Assembly (NCBI RefSeq): GCF_003994855.1
Contig: NZ_CP034142.1
Span: forward strand, 558,001 to 622,000
Length of the DNA: 64,000 bases
Reading direction: 5' to 3'
Origin: Marinobacter sp. NP-4(2019)
Lineage (GTDB): Bacteria > Pseudomonadota > Gammaproteobacteria > Pseudomonadales > Oleiphilaceae
A model generated the notes under the pieces. It saw only the letters and a list, made by a program, of their open reading frames with translations, made no database searches and was not told the DNA's origin. This document shows positions 8,598 through 17,535 of the stretch, one piece after another. The translations under genes and the position numbers were made by a program. Numbering within the stretch: the stretch's first letter is position 1; each line of letters starts with the position of its first letter.

Positions 8598-9820
8598 TGC
8601 AGAGCATACTTTCAGGATTCCGCGTTGTTGAAGGCAGCGCGTTTGTTGCGGCCCCATCGGGCGGGATGACGTTGGCACAACTGGGGGCCGATGTTATCCG
8701 CTTCGACCCGATCGGTGGCGGCATTGATTACAACCGCTGGCCGGTGACCGCAGACCAGAAAAGTCTTTACTGGCACAGTCTGAACAAGGGCAAACGTTCC
8801 ATTGCCGTGGACTTTCGACGCCCGGAAGGTCAGGAGCTTCTGACCCGGCTGATTGCCGCGCCCGGCGAAGATGCCGGCATGTTCCTGACCAACTTCCCGG
8901 CCAAGGGCTGGCTGTCCTATGACCGTCTGAAAGCCTATCGGGATGACCTGATCTACCTGAACCTGACCGGTGACCGCAACGGCGGAAGCGCGCTCGATTA
9001 TACCGTCAACTGCAAGGTGGGTTTCCCGTCCATCACCGGTGTGGGCAAGAGCAAATCGATTCCACCGTTGAACAACCCCATGCCGGCCTGGGACGTGATC
9101 ACCGGCCAGCAGATTGCCCTCGGTCTGTTGGCTGCGGAGCGTCATCGCCTGAAAACCGGTGACGGCCAACTGGTGAAGATTGCCCTGGCGGACGTTGCCC
9201 TGGCCACCCTCGGTAACCTTGGCTACATCGCCGAGGCGATGATCAATGGCACCGAGCGTGACGCGATCGGCAACGATATCTACGGTACCTATGGTCACGA
9301 TTTTGCCTGTCAGGATGGCGAACGGGTGATGGTGGTCGGGGTGAGCCCGAATCAGTGGCGGGCGCTGGTCGAGGTAACCGGCACCGCGAATGAAATCAAC
9401 GAACTGCAAACCCGGATGGGACTGGATTTCGGCAAGGAAGGGGATCGCTATCAGGGCCGGGAACAGATTACCGAGATATTCCAGCCCTGGTTCGCACAAC
9501 GGCCGTTCAGCCAGGTGGCAAGTGAACTGGACAAGGCGGGCGTGTGCTGGGGGAAGTACCAGACCATCAAGGAAACCGTGGAATCGGATAGTGACTGTTC
9601 GACGGACAACCCCTTGTTCCAGATGGTGGAGCAGCCAGGCATCGGGGAGTACCTGATGCCGGATCACCCGCTGAATTTCACCTCGCTGGAGCGGGAGCCG
9701 GTACGTCGGGCCCCGAAGCTGGGGGAGCATACCGAGGAAATTCTCGCCGACACCCTGGGCCTGTCTGCGCCGGAGATCGCCAGGCTGTTTGACCAGAAGG
9801 TTGTGGCGGGGTCTGACTAA
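8597..9820 (+). CDS. mct: 2-methylfumaryl-CoA isomerase-like (mesaconyl-CoA C1-C4 CoA transferase)
   Basis: This 407-aa class III (CaiB/BaiF) protein has the N-terminus VVEGSAFVAAP and the stretches LGADVIRFDPIGGG and AERHR-x-x-TG-x-GQLVKIAL, which I recognise from Mct of the Chloroflexus 3-hydroxypropionate bicycle. The predicted nucleophile is Asp166 in PAWDVITG, close to the position known for Mct. Mct moves CoA within the molecule from C1 to C4 of mesaconate and needs no external acceptor. In this operon its substrate would come from the mcd product, and mesaconyl-C4-CoA would feed the ich hydratase encoded at 42520. Identification rests on recalled family sequence; another dicarboxylyl-CoA specificity is possible. 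Confidence 0.75.
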   Translation: MQSILSGFRVVEGSAFVAAPSGGMTLAQLGADVIRFDPIGGGIDYNRWPVTADQKSLYWHSLNKGKRSIAVDFRRPEGQELLTRLIAAPGEDAGMFLTNFPAKGWLSYDRLKAYRDDLIYLNLTGDRNGGSALDYTVNCKVGFPSITGVGKSKSIPPLNNPMPAWDVITGQQIALGLLAAERHRLKTGDGQLVKIALADVALATLGNLGYIAEAMINGTERDAIGNDIYGTYGHDFACQDGERVMVVGVSPNQWRALVEVTGTANEINELQTRMGLDFGKEGDRYQGREQITEIFQPWFAQRPFSQVASELDKAGVCWGKYQTIKETVESDSDCSTDNPLFQMVEQPGIGEYLMPDHPLNFTSLEREPVRRAPKLGEHTEEILADTLGLSAPEIARLFDQKVVAGSD

Positions 9821-9876
9821 ACATAACAATAGCATCCGCCGGCACAGTTGCCGTGGGATGGCATGGGAGACGTTGT

Positions 9877-11007
9877 ATGGGACCGCTACATGGCGTCCGT
9901 ATTATCGAATTGGCCGGTATCGGCCCCGGTCCGTTCTGCGGCATGGTGTTGGCGGACCTGGGGGCAGAAGTCATCAGTGTGGAACGTGTCGGCGTCCAGA
10001 CAGAGAAGCCCGCACTGGACTGCAGTCGCAGGGGCAAACGATCCATTTCCCTGAATCTCAAGAACGAGGCCGGTGTCGAGGCCTTGTTTAAACTGGTGGA
10101 AGGTGCCGATGCCCTGTTTGAGGGATTCCGCCCCGGGGTGGTCGAGAAACTGGGTATCGGTCCCGAACAGTGCCTTGAGCGTAATCCGAAGCTGATCTAC
10201 GGGCGCATGACCGGGTGGGGGCAGTATGGTCCGATGGCTCAGGCCGCCGGGCATGATATCAACTACATCTCTCTCACCGGGGCGCTTCATGCCATAGGCC
10301 GTCCGGGAGAGAAGCCGGTACCGCCACTTAACCTGGTTGGCGACTTTGGTGGAGGCGGCATGTTCCTCGCGCTGGGCATCGTCTCTGGCATACTCGAGGC
10401 CAGGACCTCGGGCAAGGGCCAGGTCATCGACGCCGCCATGACCGACGGTTCCGCCGTGCTGATGTCGATGTTCAACACGGCCTATGAGATGGGGCGCCAT
10501 TCCCTGGAGCGGGGCACCAATCGTCTTGATGGCGGCGCCCACTTCTACGACACCTATGAAACTCGCGACGGTAAATACATCTCCATCGGCTCCATCGAAC
10601 CCCAGTTCTATAATCAGTTGCTTGAGGTGGCCAACCTGTCGCGCGAGCAGTTCGGGCAACAGATGGACCAGTCGCGCTGGCCCGAACTCAAGCAGGCGAT
10701 TGCGGAGGTGTTCCTGCGGAAAACCCGGGATGAATGGTGTGAGCTGATGGAAGGGACGGATATCTGCTTCGCGCCGGTCCTCGACCTGAAGGAAGCACAG
10801 CACCATCCCCACAACCTGGCGCGGCAGACCTACGTGGATGTGGGCGGGATCAAACAGCCGGCACCCGCGCCCCGGTTCAGTCGCACGGAGCCTTCTGTCC
10901 GGCATGAAGCCCGGCCTTACGGCGCCGATACCGATGCGGTACTGACCGAGGTAGGGTACAGCGCTGAACAACTCGACAAGATGCGGGCACAGTCGGCGTG
11001 CGGTTGA
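9877..11007 (+). CDS. mcr: Alpha-methylacyl-CoA racemase (AMACR/MCR family)
   Basis: Starting at ATG 9877, after a GGGAGA site, gives 376 aa in which His126 (AGHDINY) and Asp156 (GDFGGGG) fall at the same numbers as the catalytic pair of Mycobacterium MCR. This supports both the start choice and a racemase rather than CoA-transferase function. It interconverts (2R)- and (2S)-2-methylacyl-CoA through an enolate, so both epimers reach the S-specific dehydrogenases. Beside mcd it may act on methylsuccinyl-CoA itself, which is inference. Gap of 56 bp from mct. Confidence 0.85.
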   Translation: MGPLHGVRIIELAGIGPGPFCGMVLADLGAEVISVERVGVQTEKPALDCSRRGKRSISLNLKNEAGVEALFKLVEGADALFEGFRPGVVEKLGIGPEQCLERNPKLIYGRMTGWGQYGPMAQAAGHDINYISLTGALHAIGRPGEKPVPPLNLVGDFGGGGMFLALGIVSGILEARTSGKGQVIDAAMTDGSAVLMSMFNTAYEMGRHSLERGTNRLDGGAHFYDTYETRDGKYISIGSIEPQFYNQLLEVANLSREQFGQQMDQSRWPELKQAIAEVFLRKTRDEWCELMEGTDICFAPVLDLKEAQHHPHNLARQTYVDVGGIKQPAPAPRFSRTEPSVRHEARPYGADTDAVLTEVGYSAEQLDKMRAQSACG

Positions 11008-11052
11008 TGACCGGTCGTGCCGGCAGGGCCTGTTCAGGAGGACGATAACAGA

Positions 11053-11847
11053 ATGAGCCATTTACTCTACGAAGTAGAAAACAACGTTGCCTATCTGACC
11101 ATGAATCGCCCGGAAGCCCGCAATGCGCTTTCGATCGAGATGCGGCAGAAACTGCTTGAGACGCTTCAGGCCCTGGAATCGGATGACAGCGTACGCTGCG
11201 TGGTTCTCCGGGGAGCGGGTGAACACTTCCTGGCCGGTGGCGATGTGAAGTCGTTCATGGAGTTCACCGAGCTCACGCCGCAACAGCGTCGACTGACCTT
11301 TGTCAATCGCATTCACGGTCTCAACACGATCATGGTCACCATGCGGCGGTTGCGCAAACCCATCATTGCCAGCGTTCGCGGGGCGGCGGCCGGCGCGGGG
11401 GTCAGTCTGGCGCTGTGTTGTGATCTGGTGGTAGCGGCCGAGGATGCGTTTTTTACCCTGGCTTATTCCCACATCGCCAGTAGCCCGGACGGTGGCGCCT
11501 CCTATTACCTGCCACGTCTGGTCGGCACCAAGAGAGCTATGGAAATCGCACTGCTTGGCGATCGGTTTAGCGCCGGGCAGGCCCTGGGCATGGGATTGAT
11601 CAACCGGGTGGTTGCGACTGAAGAGTTGCACTCCGAAACCCGGACCCTGGCGGAACGTCTGGCCAAGGGTCCCACCAAGGCCTATGGCAACATCAAAAAG
11701 CTGATCCTGGAGTCGTCGGACAATTCCCTGGAAGAACAGCTGCAGTCGGAGGCCGAAACCTTCGGCGACAGCGCCATGGCCGAGGACTGGGTCGAGGGTG
11801 TCAGGGCATTCAACGAAAAGAGACCCCCGAAGTTTACCGGCCGCTGA
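11053..11847 (+). CDS. Enoyl-CoA hydratase/isomerase (PaaG-like active site)
   Basis: 264 aa from ATG 11053, preceded by AGGAGG; the upstream ATG at 11017 lacks a site. It is a crotonase-fold protein with the oxyanion-hole segments HFLAGGDVKSF and GAAAGAGVS. The first catalytic Glu of true hydratases is Ser (LAYSHI), and an Asp sits in SPDGGASY where the second Glu is expected. This pattern is seen in PaaG and related isomerases, so double-bond isomerisation may be its main reaction. It lies between the racemase and ligase genes of the operon. Confidence 0.85.
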   Translation: MSHLLYEVENNVAYLTMNRPEARNALSIEMRQKLLETLQALESDDSVRCVVLRGAGEHFLAGGDVKSFMEFTELTPQQRRLTFVNRIHGLNTIMVTMRRLRKPIIASVRGAAAGAGVSLALCCDLVVAAEDAFFTLAYSHIASSPDGGASYYLPRLVGTKRAMEIALLGDRFSAGQALGMGLINRVVATEELHSETRTLAERLAKGPTKAYGNIKKLILESSDNSLEEQLQSEAETFGDSAMAEDWVEGVRAFNEKRPPKFTGR

Positions 11848-11887
11848 GTCTGGTAAGGGGGGTGAGGAAGTTCACAGGAGACACGCA

Positions 11888-13441
11888 GTGACAAATACAA
11901 CAATCGATAAGGCGTCGTTCAAAGGCATCGTCTGCGGCAGCAGGCACCTGACCCATGAAGAATTCCAGTACAACATCCGTCAGGCCGCCAACGGGTTCAA
12001 GCGTATGGGCGTGCAGCCGGGCGATTGTGTCGGCATTTTCATGCGCAATGATATTCCTTTCCTGACCGCCAACCATGCTGCGAATTATGTCGGGGCCTAT
12101 GGCGTTCCTATCAACTGGCATCTGGCCGGGGAAGAGCTGGAATATATCCTCAAGGATTGCGGTGCCAGGGTGATGGTGATCCATGCCGACCTGTGGCGCC
12201 GGATTCATCAGGCTATTCCCGGCGATGTCCAGTGCCTGGTGGTGGAAACACCGGAAGACATCCGGGCCGCATTTGATCTGGATCCGGATGCGTGCGCCGT
12301 GCCGGAGGGACAGACCAACTGGCAGACCTGGCTGGCTGCCGAGGAGCCCATCGCGGAGCCGGCGCAGGCCGGACCGTCATCCATGCTGTATACCTCGGGC
12401 ACAACCGGGCATCCCAAGGGCGTGCGCCGCGTTACCCTCGACCAGGAAGGCGCGGCACAGATGCGTGATTTTCGTTCCAGGGTCTACGGCTGTGCGCCCG
12501 GGGCTCGCTGCATGGTGCCCGGTCCGCTCTATCACAGCGCCCCGAACGGCTACAGCATGCAGGCTTCAAAGATCAGTGACCTGTTGGTGATTGTTCCCCG
12601 CTTCGATGCCGAGGGTGTGCTGCAGTTGATAGAGGAGTACAAGCTGACGGCGGGTATCATGGTTCCCATCATGTTCATTCGCATGTTGAAACTGCCGGAA
12701 GCGGTGCGCAACCGGTATGACCTGTCGTCGCTGGAGTTCATTATTCACGCGGCGGCGCCCTGTCCGGCGGATGTGAAGCGCAGGATGATCGAGTGGTTCG
12801 GGCCGGTGATCAACGAGTTCTATGGCTCTACCGAATCCAGCGCGGTGGTTGCCTGCAATTCCGAGCAGGCGCTTGCGAAACCGGGCAGCGTGGGCAAGAC
12901 GGTCCCGGAGGCGGAAATTCGCATACTGGATGAACAGGGCAACTGCCTGCCTCCCAATACCGTCGGGGAAATCTACTCCCGGTTTCCGTTGCTGGATTTC
13001 ACCTATCACGGCAAACCCGAAGCCCGGGCGGAAATCGACCGGGATGGCTTCATCACCTCGGGCGACATGGGCTATCTGGATGAGGATGGTTTCCTGTATA
13101 TCGCCGACCGGGTCAAGGATATGGTGATCTCCGGTGGTGTGAATATCTATCCGGCGGAAATCGAGTCGGTGCTGCACAACTACCCGGGGATCAAGGATTG
13201 TGCGGTCTTCGGGATTCCCGATGAGGAATTTGGCGAATCGGTGATGGCGGTGGTTGAAGCGGAAGGCGCTGACGGTATCTGTGTAGACGAAGTCAAGGTC
13301 TACCTCCGCGAGCATCTGGCGGGGTTCAAGGTGCCCAAAACCATCGAGATCGGCTCCGACCTGCCAAGGGAAGATTCCGGCAAGATATTCAAACGCCGCC
13401 TGCGTGATAAATACTGGCAGCAGGCTGGCCGGAAGATCTAG
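11888..13441 (+). CDS. AMP-forming acyl-CoA synthetase (ANL superfamily)
   Basis: The start is taken as GTG 11888, 7 nt after an AGGAG site, giving 517 aa. The frame stays open to 11798 but that part overlaps the upstream gene and is not conserved-looking. ANL motifs are complete: YTSGTTGHPKG (P-loop), YGSTES, TSGDMGYLDEDG, then DRVKDMVISGG (hinge) and a C-terminal Lys in DSGKIFKRR. It activates a free carboxylic acid to its CoA ester through an acyl-adenylate and is the likely entry enzyme of this operon. The chain length handled cannot be read from sequence. Confidence 0.88.
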   Translation: MTNTTIDKASFKGIVCGSRHLTHEEFQYNIRQAANGFKRMGVQPGDCVGIFMRNDIPFLTANHAANYVGAYGVPINWHLAGEELEYILKDCGARVMVIHADLWRRIHQAIPGDVQCLVVETPEDIRAAFDLDPDACAVPEGQTNWQTWLAAEEPIAEPAQAGPSSMLYTSGTTGHPKGVRRVTLDQEGAAQMRDFRSRVYGCAPGARCMVPGPLYHSAPNGYSMQASKISDLLVIVPRFDAEGVLQLIEEYKLTAGIMVPIMFIRMLKLPEAVRNRYDLSSLEFIIHAAAPCPADVKRRMIEWFGPVINEFYGSTESSAVVACNSEQALAKPGSVGKTVPEAEIRILDEQGNCLPPNTVGEIYSRFPLLDFTYHGKPEARAEIDRDGFITSGDMGYLDEDGFLYIADRVKDMVISGGVNIYPAEIESVLHNYPGIKDCAVFGIPDEEFGESVMAVVEAEGADGICVDEVKVYLREHLAGFKVPKTIEIGSDLPREDSGKIFKRRLRDKYWQQAGRKI

Positions 13442-13444
13442 CAT

Positions 13445-13471
13445 CGGAACAGCCCCATGCGGACTGTTCCG
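13445..13471. terminator. Hairpin between convergent genes, possible terminator
   Basis: CGGAACAG (13445-13452) pairs with CTGTTCCG (13464-13471) around an 11-nt loop, 3 bp after the ligase stop codon and upstream of a convergent gene end. No T-run follows on either strand, so intrinsic termination is uncertain. Confidence 0.4.
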
Positions 13472-13480
13472 CTGTCGAGG

Positions 13481-14260
13481 TCATTGTCCTGAGAATGCCG
13501 GCTTTCGTTTCTCGTGGTGCGCGTCAATGCCCTCGGCAAAGTCATCCGTGTTGAACGCGGTCTGCTGACAACGCGCCTCAAAGGTCAGTGTGGTGTCCAG
13601 ATCCTGGGCCTGGGCCAGGGCGATTTCACGTTTGATCAGACCAAGTGCCGTGGTCGGGCCGGCCGCCAGTTCCCCGGCCAGGGTGGTGGCGGTATCGGAT
13701 AGCTCGTCATTCTCCACCATCTGATGGGCCAGCCCCCAGTCCAGTGCCTGTTCAGCATTGAAGTTACCTCCTGTGAGGGCAAGGGAGGCTGTTCGCCGGG
13801 CGCCGATGGTGCGGGTCAGAAACCAGGAGCTGCCTCCGTCCATGACGGCGCCAATCCGGGCGAACGACAGATGAAAGCGTGCGTCCCGGTTAACCAGCAT
13901 CAGGTCTGCCGCCAGGGCAAGGCTGACACCGGCCCCCGCTGCTGGCCCGTTCACTGCCGCAATGACCGGTACCGGAAGATGGGTGATCAAACGAATGATC
14001 CGGTTAATCCCTGCTTCTACCTCCGCACCAATGTGCTCGCGACGTTTGAGGATCTGTTCCGGCTGTACGTCGGCTCCGGTGCAAAAGCCCCGACCGTTAC
14101 CGCGAATAAGAACGGCCCGGCAGGACGGATTGTCCGTCTGTTCCTGAAGTAATCCGATAAGGCCTTCACGCATGTCCGGGCTGAGTGCGTTCAGCCTGTC
14201 TGGCCGGTTCAGGGTGATGATCAGCACATGGTTTGTTATTTCGCTCAGTAAATCCGGCAT
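13481..14260 (-). CDS. Enoyl-CoA hydratase/isomerase family protein
   Basis: 259 aa from ATG 14260 (MPDLLSEITNH), 7 nt after a GGGAA site; an in-frame TTG further upstream has no better signal. Crotonase fold: GRGFCTGADVQ and GPAAGAGVSLALA form the CoA and oxyanion pocket. As in the enzyme at 11053, the usual first Glu is replaced (FARIG) and an Asp occurs in VMDGGSSW, so the protein looks PaaG-like rather than a standard hydratase. It ends convergent with the ligase gene and is divergent from the thioesterase gene across 287 bp, so it is probably expressed separately. Confidence 0.83.
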   Translation of the reverse strand: MPDLLSEITNHVLIITLNRPDRLNALSPDMREGLIGLLQEQTDNPSCRAVLIRGNGRGFCTGADVQPEQILKRREHIGAEVEAGINRIIRLITHLPVPVIAAVNGPAAGAGVSLALAADLMLVNRDARFHLSFARIGAVMDGGSSWFLTRTIGARRTASLALTGGNFNAEQALDWGLAHQMVENDELSDTATTLAGELAAGPTTALGLIKREIALAQAQDLDTTLTFEARCQQTAFNTDDFAEGIDAHHEKRKPAFSGQ

Positions 14261-14547
14261 GGATATTCCCGTTATTGACAATGGTGGCTTGAGAGAAGCA
14301 GCCCTGGCTGAAAGCTGGCCTGCGGTACTGTCAGGATATCCATGGACGGCATAAATGCCTTATATCGGATTGGCATGGGGCCTATCGACAAAATGTAAAG
14401 GCTACAAAAGATGCGTGGTGTTAGTTTGATGGTTCACGGTAGGCTGATGGTTAGTTCGCTATTCTCCGTCACTATCAAAATTAACAAATGTATATAAAAG
14501 GGTGAAATATACCGCCCAAAGGTGTCTTTGACTGATCAGGTGCGCTG

Positions 14548-14991
14548 ATGACGAACAATAACCAGAATCTGGAACTTGAAGCAGAAAGCATAAACGGCTT
14601 CCGTGAGGTGCTTGGCTTTACCGTGACGGAATGGACCCCCGGTAAGGCTGTGCTTTACGTGGATATGAACGAGAAACACCTCAACCGTAACGGTTTTGTC
14701 CACGGTGGTGTTTTCATGTCCTTGATGGACAGCGCTGCGGGACTGTGCGGGACCTACTGTGCGGTTCCCGGCAACGTCCGACGCTGCATCACGGTTTCCA
14801 TGAACACGCACTTTATCAGCCCGGTGAAAGAGGGCCGGCTGAGGGTTGAGGCCAACCTGGTCAGTCGCGGCCGGAAGATGTTTTTTGTCGAGGCCAGAAT
14901 CAGCTCGGATGAGGGGCTGGTGGCAACCGGTCAGGGCGCTCTTCGCTATGTGCTGGGCGGTGAACAGGAAGAGGGTGTGCCCGCTGCGTGA
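14548..14991 (+). CDS. PaaI-type hotdog-fold acyl-CoA thioesterase
   Basis: 147 aa, single hotdog domain. The helix motif NGFVHGGVFMSLMDSAAG (about 50-67) contains the HGG turn and the Asp expected in PaaI/YdiI-type thioesterases. It hydrolyses acyl- or aryl-CoA and probably relieves CoA trapping when catabolic intermediates build up. It precedes the TRAP operon by 148 bp; an inverted repeat in that gap suggests the TRAP genes have their own promoter. Confidence 0.82.
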   Translation: MTNNNQNLELEAESINGFREVLGFTVTEWTPGKAVLYVDMNEKHLNRNGFVHGGVFMSLMDSAAGLCGTYCAVPGNVRRCITVSMNTHFISPVKEGRLRVEANLVSRGRKMFFVEARISSDEGLVATGQGALRYVLGGEQEEGVPAA

Positions 14992-15013
14992 CAACCACAA
15001 GATATGCTGTAGA

Positions 15014-15032
15014 TATATAGGTTCTATATAAT
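15014..15032 (+). promoter_or_regulatory. Inverted repeat overlapping a possible -10 box upstream of the TRAP operon
   Basis: TATATAG (15014-15020) and CTATATA (15024-15030) form a 7-bp dyad around GTT. TATAAT at 15027-15032 could be a -10 element partly covered by the dyad, the arrangement of a repressor operator. No convincing -35 box is visible. Confidence 0.35.
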
Positions 15033-15139
15033 ATGGGTCGTTGTTGATATTGCTTTCCGGTGCTAGTTTTGGAGCTGTGGTAGTCAGCTCGATGTTGCTG
15101 CACTCAACAAAAACAAGTACCCGATAGGGAAGCAATGCA

Positions 15140-16207
15140 ATGAGATCTACAATCAAGTCACTTCTGGCGGCCTCAGTCCTTACCTTTGCTGGTGTCGCCC
15201 AAGTCTCCGCGGATATCACGCTCCGGTACGCCGAGGGAGGGCCGAATCGCGGCACCCGTGCGGCCGCGGTTCAGTTCTTTGCCGACGAAGTCGACCGGCT
15301 GTCCGATGGCGATATCAAGGTGGATATCCACTGGGGCGGCGCCCTGCTGAAATGGAGCGGCGTGATGGATGGCGTGTCCGCCGGCAGCGCCGATCTGGGC
15401 ACCGTGCTGTCTTCCTATGAACCACAGGAACTCAAGGCACTCGGTATCGGTGATATTCCCCTCGAATACTCCGACCCCTGGGTTGGCATGCGGGCCATGT
15501 ACGACCTGATGACCACCGAACCGGAACTCAAGCAATCCCTCGCCGATAAATCCCTGGTCTATCTGAGCAACTTCAGCACCACCGGCGTTCAGTTTGAATG
15601 CACTGAGGGCAATCAGATCCGTACCGTTGCCGACATTGAGGGCAAGCGTCTTCGGGCCACTGGTACCTACAGCAATGTGCTGGCGGACCTGGGGGGCAAC
15701 ATGGTGGGAATGACCTTTGGCGAGGTCTACCAGGGGCTGGATACCGGTCTGCTGGATTGTCTTGGCAGCTATTTCTACACCATGCGCGCCTACAAGACCT
15801 ATGAAGTGGTTGAGACGGTCACCCGTGTCGACTGGGGGCAGCTGCTGGGTTTTGCCATTGTGATGAACGAATACATGTGGTCTGACCTGAATGAGGAGCA
15901 GCAGGACATCATGCTGCAGGCCGGCTCCAATATGATCAATCACTTCGCCCGTCTCATGATTGCCGAATCCGATGACGTCGCGGGAAAACTGAACGACGGT
16001 AGCTTTGGCAAAACGGTCCCGGTGACCCGTATGGCTGAAGGAGAGCGACAGAAGATTCTGGATGCAACGCTCAAGTATCGCGACAGCTGGATTGCCGAGG
16101 CAAATGAAATGGGGCTTTCCGGTGAGAGGATCTGGTCCAGATATATTGAATTGCTGGGCCAGTACCAGGATGAACTCAAAACAGGCGGTTATCCCTGGGA
16201 GGGCTGA
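15140..16207 (+). CDS. TRAP transporter substrate-binding protein, DctP family (first copy)
   Basis: 355 aa. The N-terminus MRSTIKSLLAASVLTFAGVAQVSA is a Sec signal peptide, so the protein is periplasmic. The mature part is a DctP-type receptor with the GEVYQGLDTGLLDC hinge region and the FAIVMNE segment. DctP proteins usually bind carboxylates through a conserved Arg; GKRLRATG (about 170) is a candidate region. A second receptor gene with the same architecture follows 109 bp downstream, and then the membrane subunits. Substrate unknown. Confidence 0.9.
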   Translation: MRSTIKSLLAASVLTFAGVAQVSADITLRYAEGGPNRGTRAAAVQFFADEVDRLSDGDIKVDIHWGGALLKWSGVMDGVSAGSADLGTVLSSYEPQELKALGIGDIPLEYSDPWVGMRAMYDLMTTEPELKQSLADKSLVYLSNFSTTGVQFECTEGNQIRTVADIEGKRLRATGTYSNVLADLGGNMVGMTFGEVYQGLDTGLLDCLGSYFYTMRAYKTYEVVETVTRVDWGQLLGFAIVMNEYMWSDLNEEQQDIMLQAGSNMINHFARLMIAESDDVAGKLNDGSFGKTVPVTRMAEGERQKILDATLKYRDSWIAEANEMGLSGERIWSRYIELLGQYQDELKTGGYPWEG

Positions 16208-16316
16208 CCGGATCCGGATATGGGGATGCATCTGGTCAAACCTTCCGGTGCCCAGCTGCAGAAGATAGCACCGGGGTATTTCCGTCACCCCGGTGCAGGC
16301 AAAGAGGATACATATA

Positions 16317-17393
16317 ATGTTTGCAAACAAGATGCTGAAGTCTTTCGCTTTTGGGTCTCTGCTCTCGCTGGCGACCGCTGGCCAGGCAGTGGCCGAGATG
16401 TCATTGCGGTACGCGGAGGCAACGCCTAACCGTGGTTCCCGTGCCGAGGCGTTGCAATATTTTGCCGATCAGCTGAAAGAGACATCCGGTGGTGATATGT
16501 CACTGGATATCCACTGGGGTGGGGCGCTTCTGAAATACAGTGCCATTCTTGGCGGCGTGTCCTCCGGTACGGCGGATATGGGGACCGTGCTTGCGGCCTA
16601 TGCACCACAGAAAATGCGGGCGTTGAGCGTTGGTGACATCCCGGTGCCCGAATCCGATCCCTGGGTGGGCATGCGAGCCATGTACGAGTTGATGACCACC
16701 AACCAGCAGCTGCAACAGGCGTTCTCAGACAATGACGTCGTGTATATCACAAACTACACGACCACGCCGATGCAGTTCGAGTGTACCGAAGACGTGCGCC
16801 TTGAGACCCTGGAAGATTTCGAGGGAGAAAGAGTTCGTGCTTCGGCGATCTACGCGAAGATTCTCGATGATGTTGGCGCCAATCTGGTGAATTTCACCTA
16901 CTCGGAGGTTTATCAGGCGCTGGATACCGGGTTGGTGAGTTGCTCTGGCGGATATCTGTACGCCATGAAGGCATTCAAGACCCCCGAGGTCACCAGCAGT
17001 GTCGCCCTGATGAACTGGGGGCAGATTTCTGGCTTTGCGATGGTCATGAATAAATGGACGTGGGATGACCTTTCTGCTGACCAACAGAGCATGATCCGGC
17101 AGGTCGGGTCGGACATGATCGACTTCTATGCCCAGGCGGTGATTGATGAAAGTCAGGAAGTGATTGAAAAGCTGCCTACCGGGGAACTGGGAAACAAGGT
17201 GGAAGTGATCGAGTGGTCTGATGAGGAGAGAGCGAAGCTCTTCGAACAGTCGGATAAGCACATTCAGGCCTGGATTGAGGATATGAACAAGGCCGGCTTT
17301 GATGGCCAGGCTATCTGGGACGAATATCAGGGATTGCTGGAGAAATATCAAGCCAGAGTCAACGAGGAAGGTTATCCCTGGCAAAAGGGCTGA
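16317..17393 (+). CDS. TRAP transporter substrate-binding protein, DctP family (second copy)
   Basis: Start ATG 16317, 8 nt after AAAGAGGA, giving 358 aa with a signal peptide ending near GQAVA. It matches the first receptor along its whole length: RYAEATPNRG, DIHWGGALLKY, SDPWVGMRAMY, YSEVYQALDTGLVSC and a C-terminal EEGYPWQKG. The copies have nevertheless diverged clearly, so this is an old tandem duplication. Two receptors sharing one DctQM pair would widen the range of carboxylates taken up. Confidence 0.9.
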   Translation: MFANKMLKSFAFGSLLSLATAGQAVAEMSLRYAEATPNRGSRAEALQYFADQLKETSGGDMSLDIHWGGALLKYSAILGGVSSGTADMGTVLAAYAPQKMRALSVGDIPVPESDPWVGMRAMYELMTTNQQLQQAFSDNDVVYITNYTTTPMQFECTEDVRLETLEDFEGERVRASAIYAKILDDVGANLVNFTYSEVYQALDTGLVSCSGGYLYAMKAFKTPEVTSSVALMNWGQISGFAMVMNKWTWDDLSADQQSMIRQVGSDMIDFYAQAVIDESQEVIEKLPTGELGNKVEVIEWSDEERAKLFEQSDKHIQAWIEDMNKAGFDGQAIWDEYQGLLEKYQARVNEEGYPWQKG

Positions 17394-17432
17394 TGTCACA
17401 ACATTTGCCGTGAGCAACCTGCCGTCAGCATG

Positions 17433-17444
17433 CCTGCCGGCAGG
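17433..17444 (+). promoter_or_regulatory. Palindromic hairpin between receptor and membrane-subunit genes
   Basis: CCTGCCGGCAGG is a perfect 12-bp palindrome 40 bp after the second receptor stop, with wobble pairs extending it. Such hairpins often stabilise receptor mRNA or attenuate read-through so that receptor exceeds permease. No T-run follows, so it is not a strong terminator. Confidence 0.35.
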
Positions 17445-17535
17445 TGCCTGCCCCTGACTTTAACTGATAACAACAATAACCCATTGATCAGACGGATTTG
17501 TCCCGGATACGGGTGGAATCCTATCGGAGGTGTAC

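Noticed and set aside
5006..11007. Benzylsuccinate-type (Bbs) pathway with a heteromeric CaiB pair as BbsEF
   Set aside because: The two adjacent CaiB-like proteins each keep their own catalytic residues and match Mct and AMACR individually, not the two halves of one CoA-transferase.
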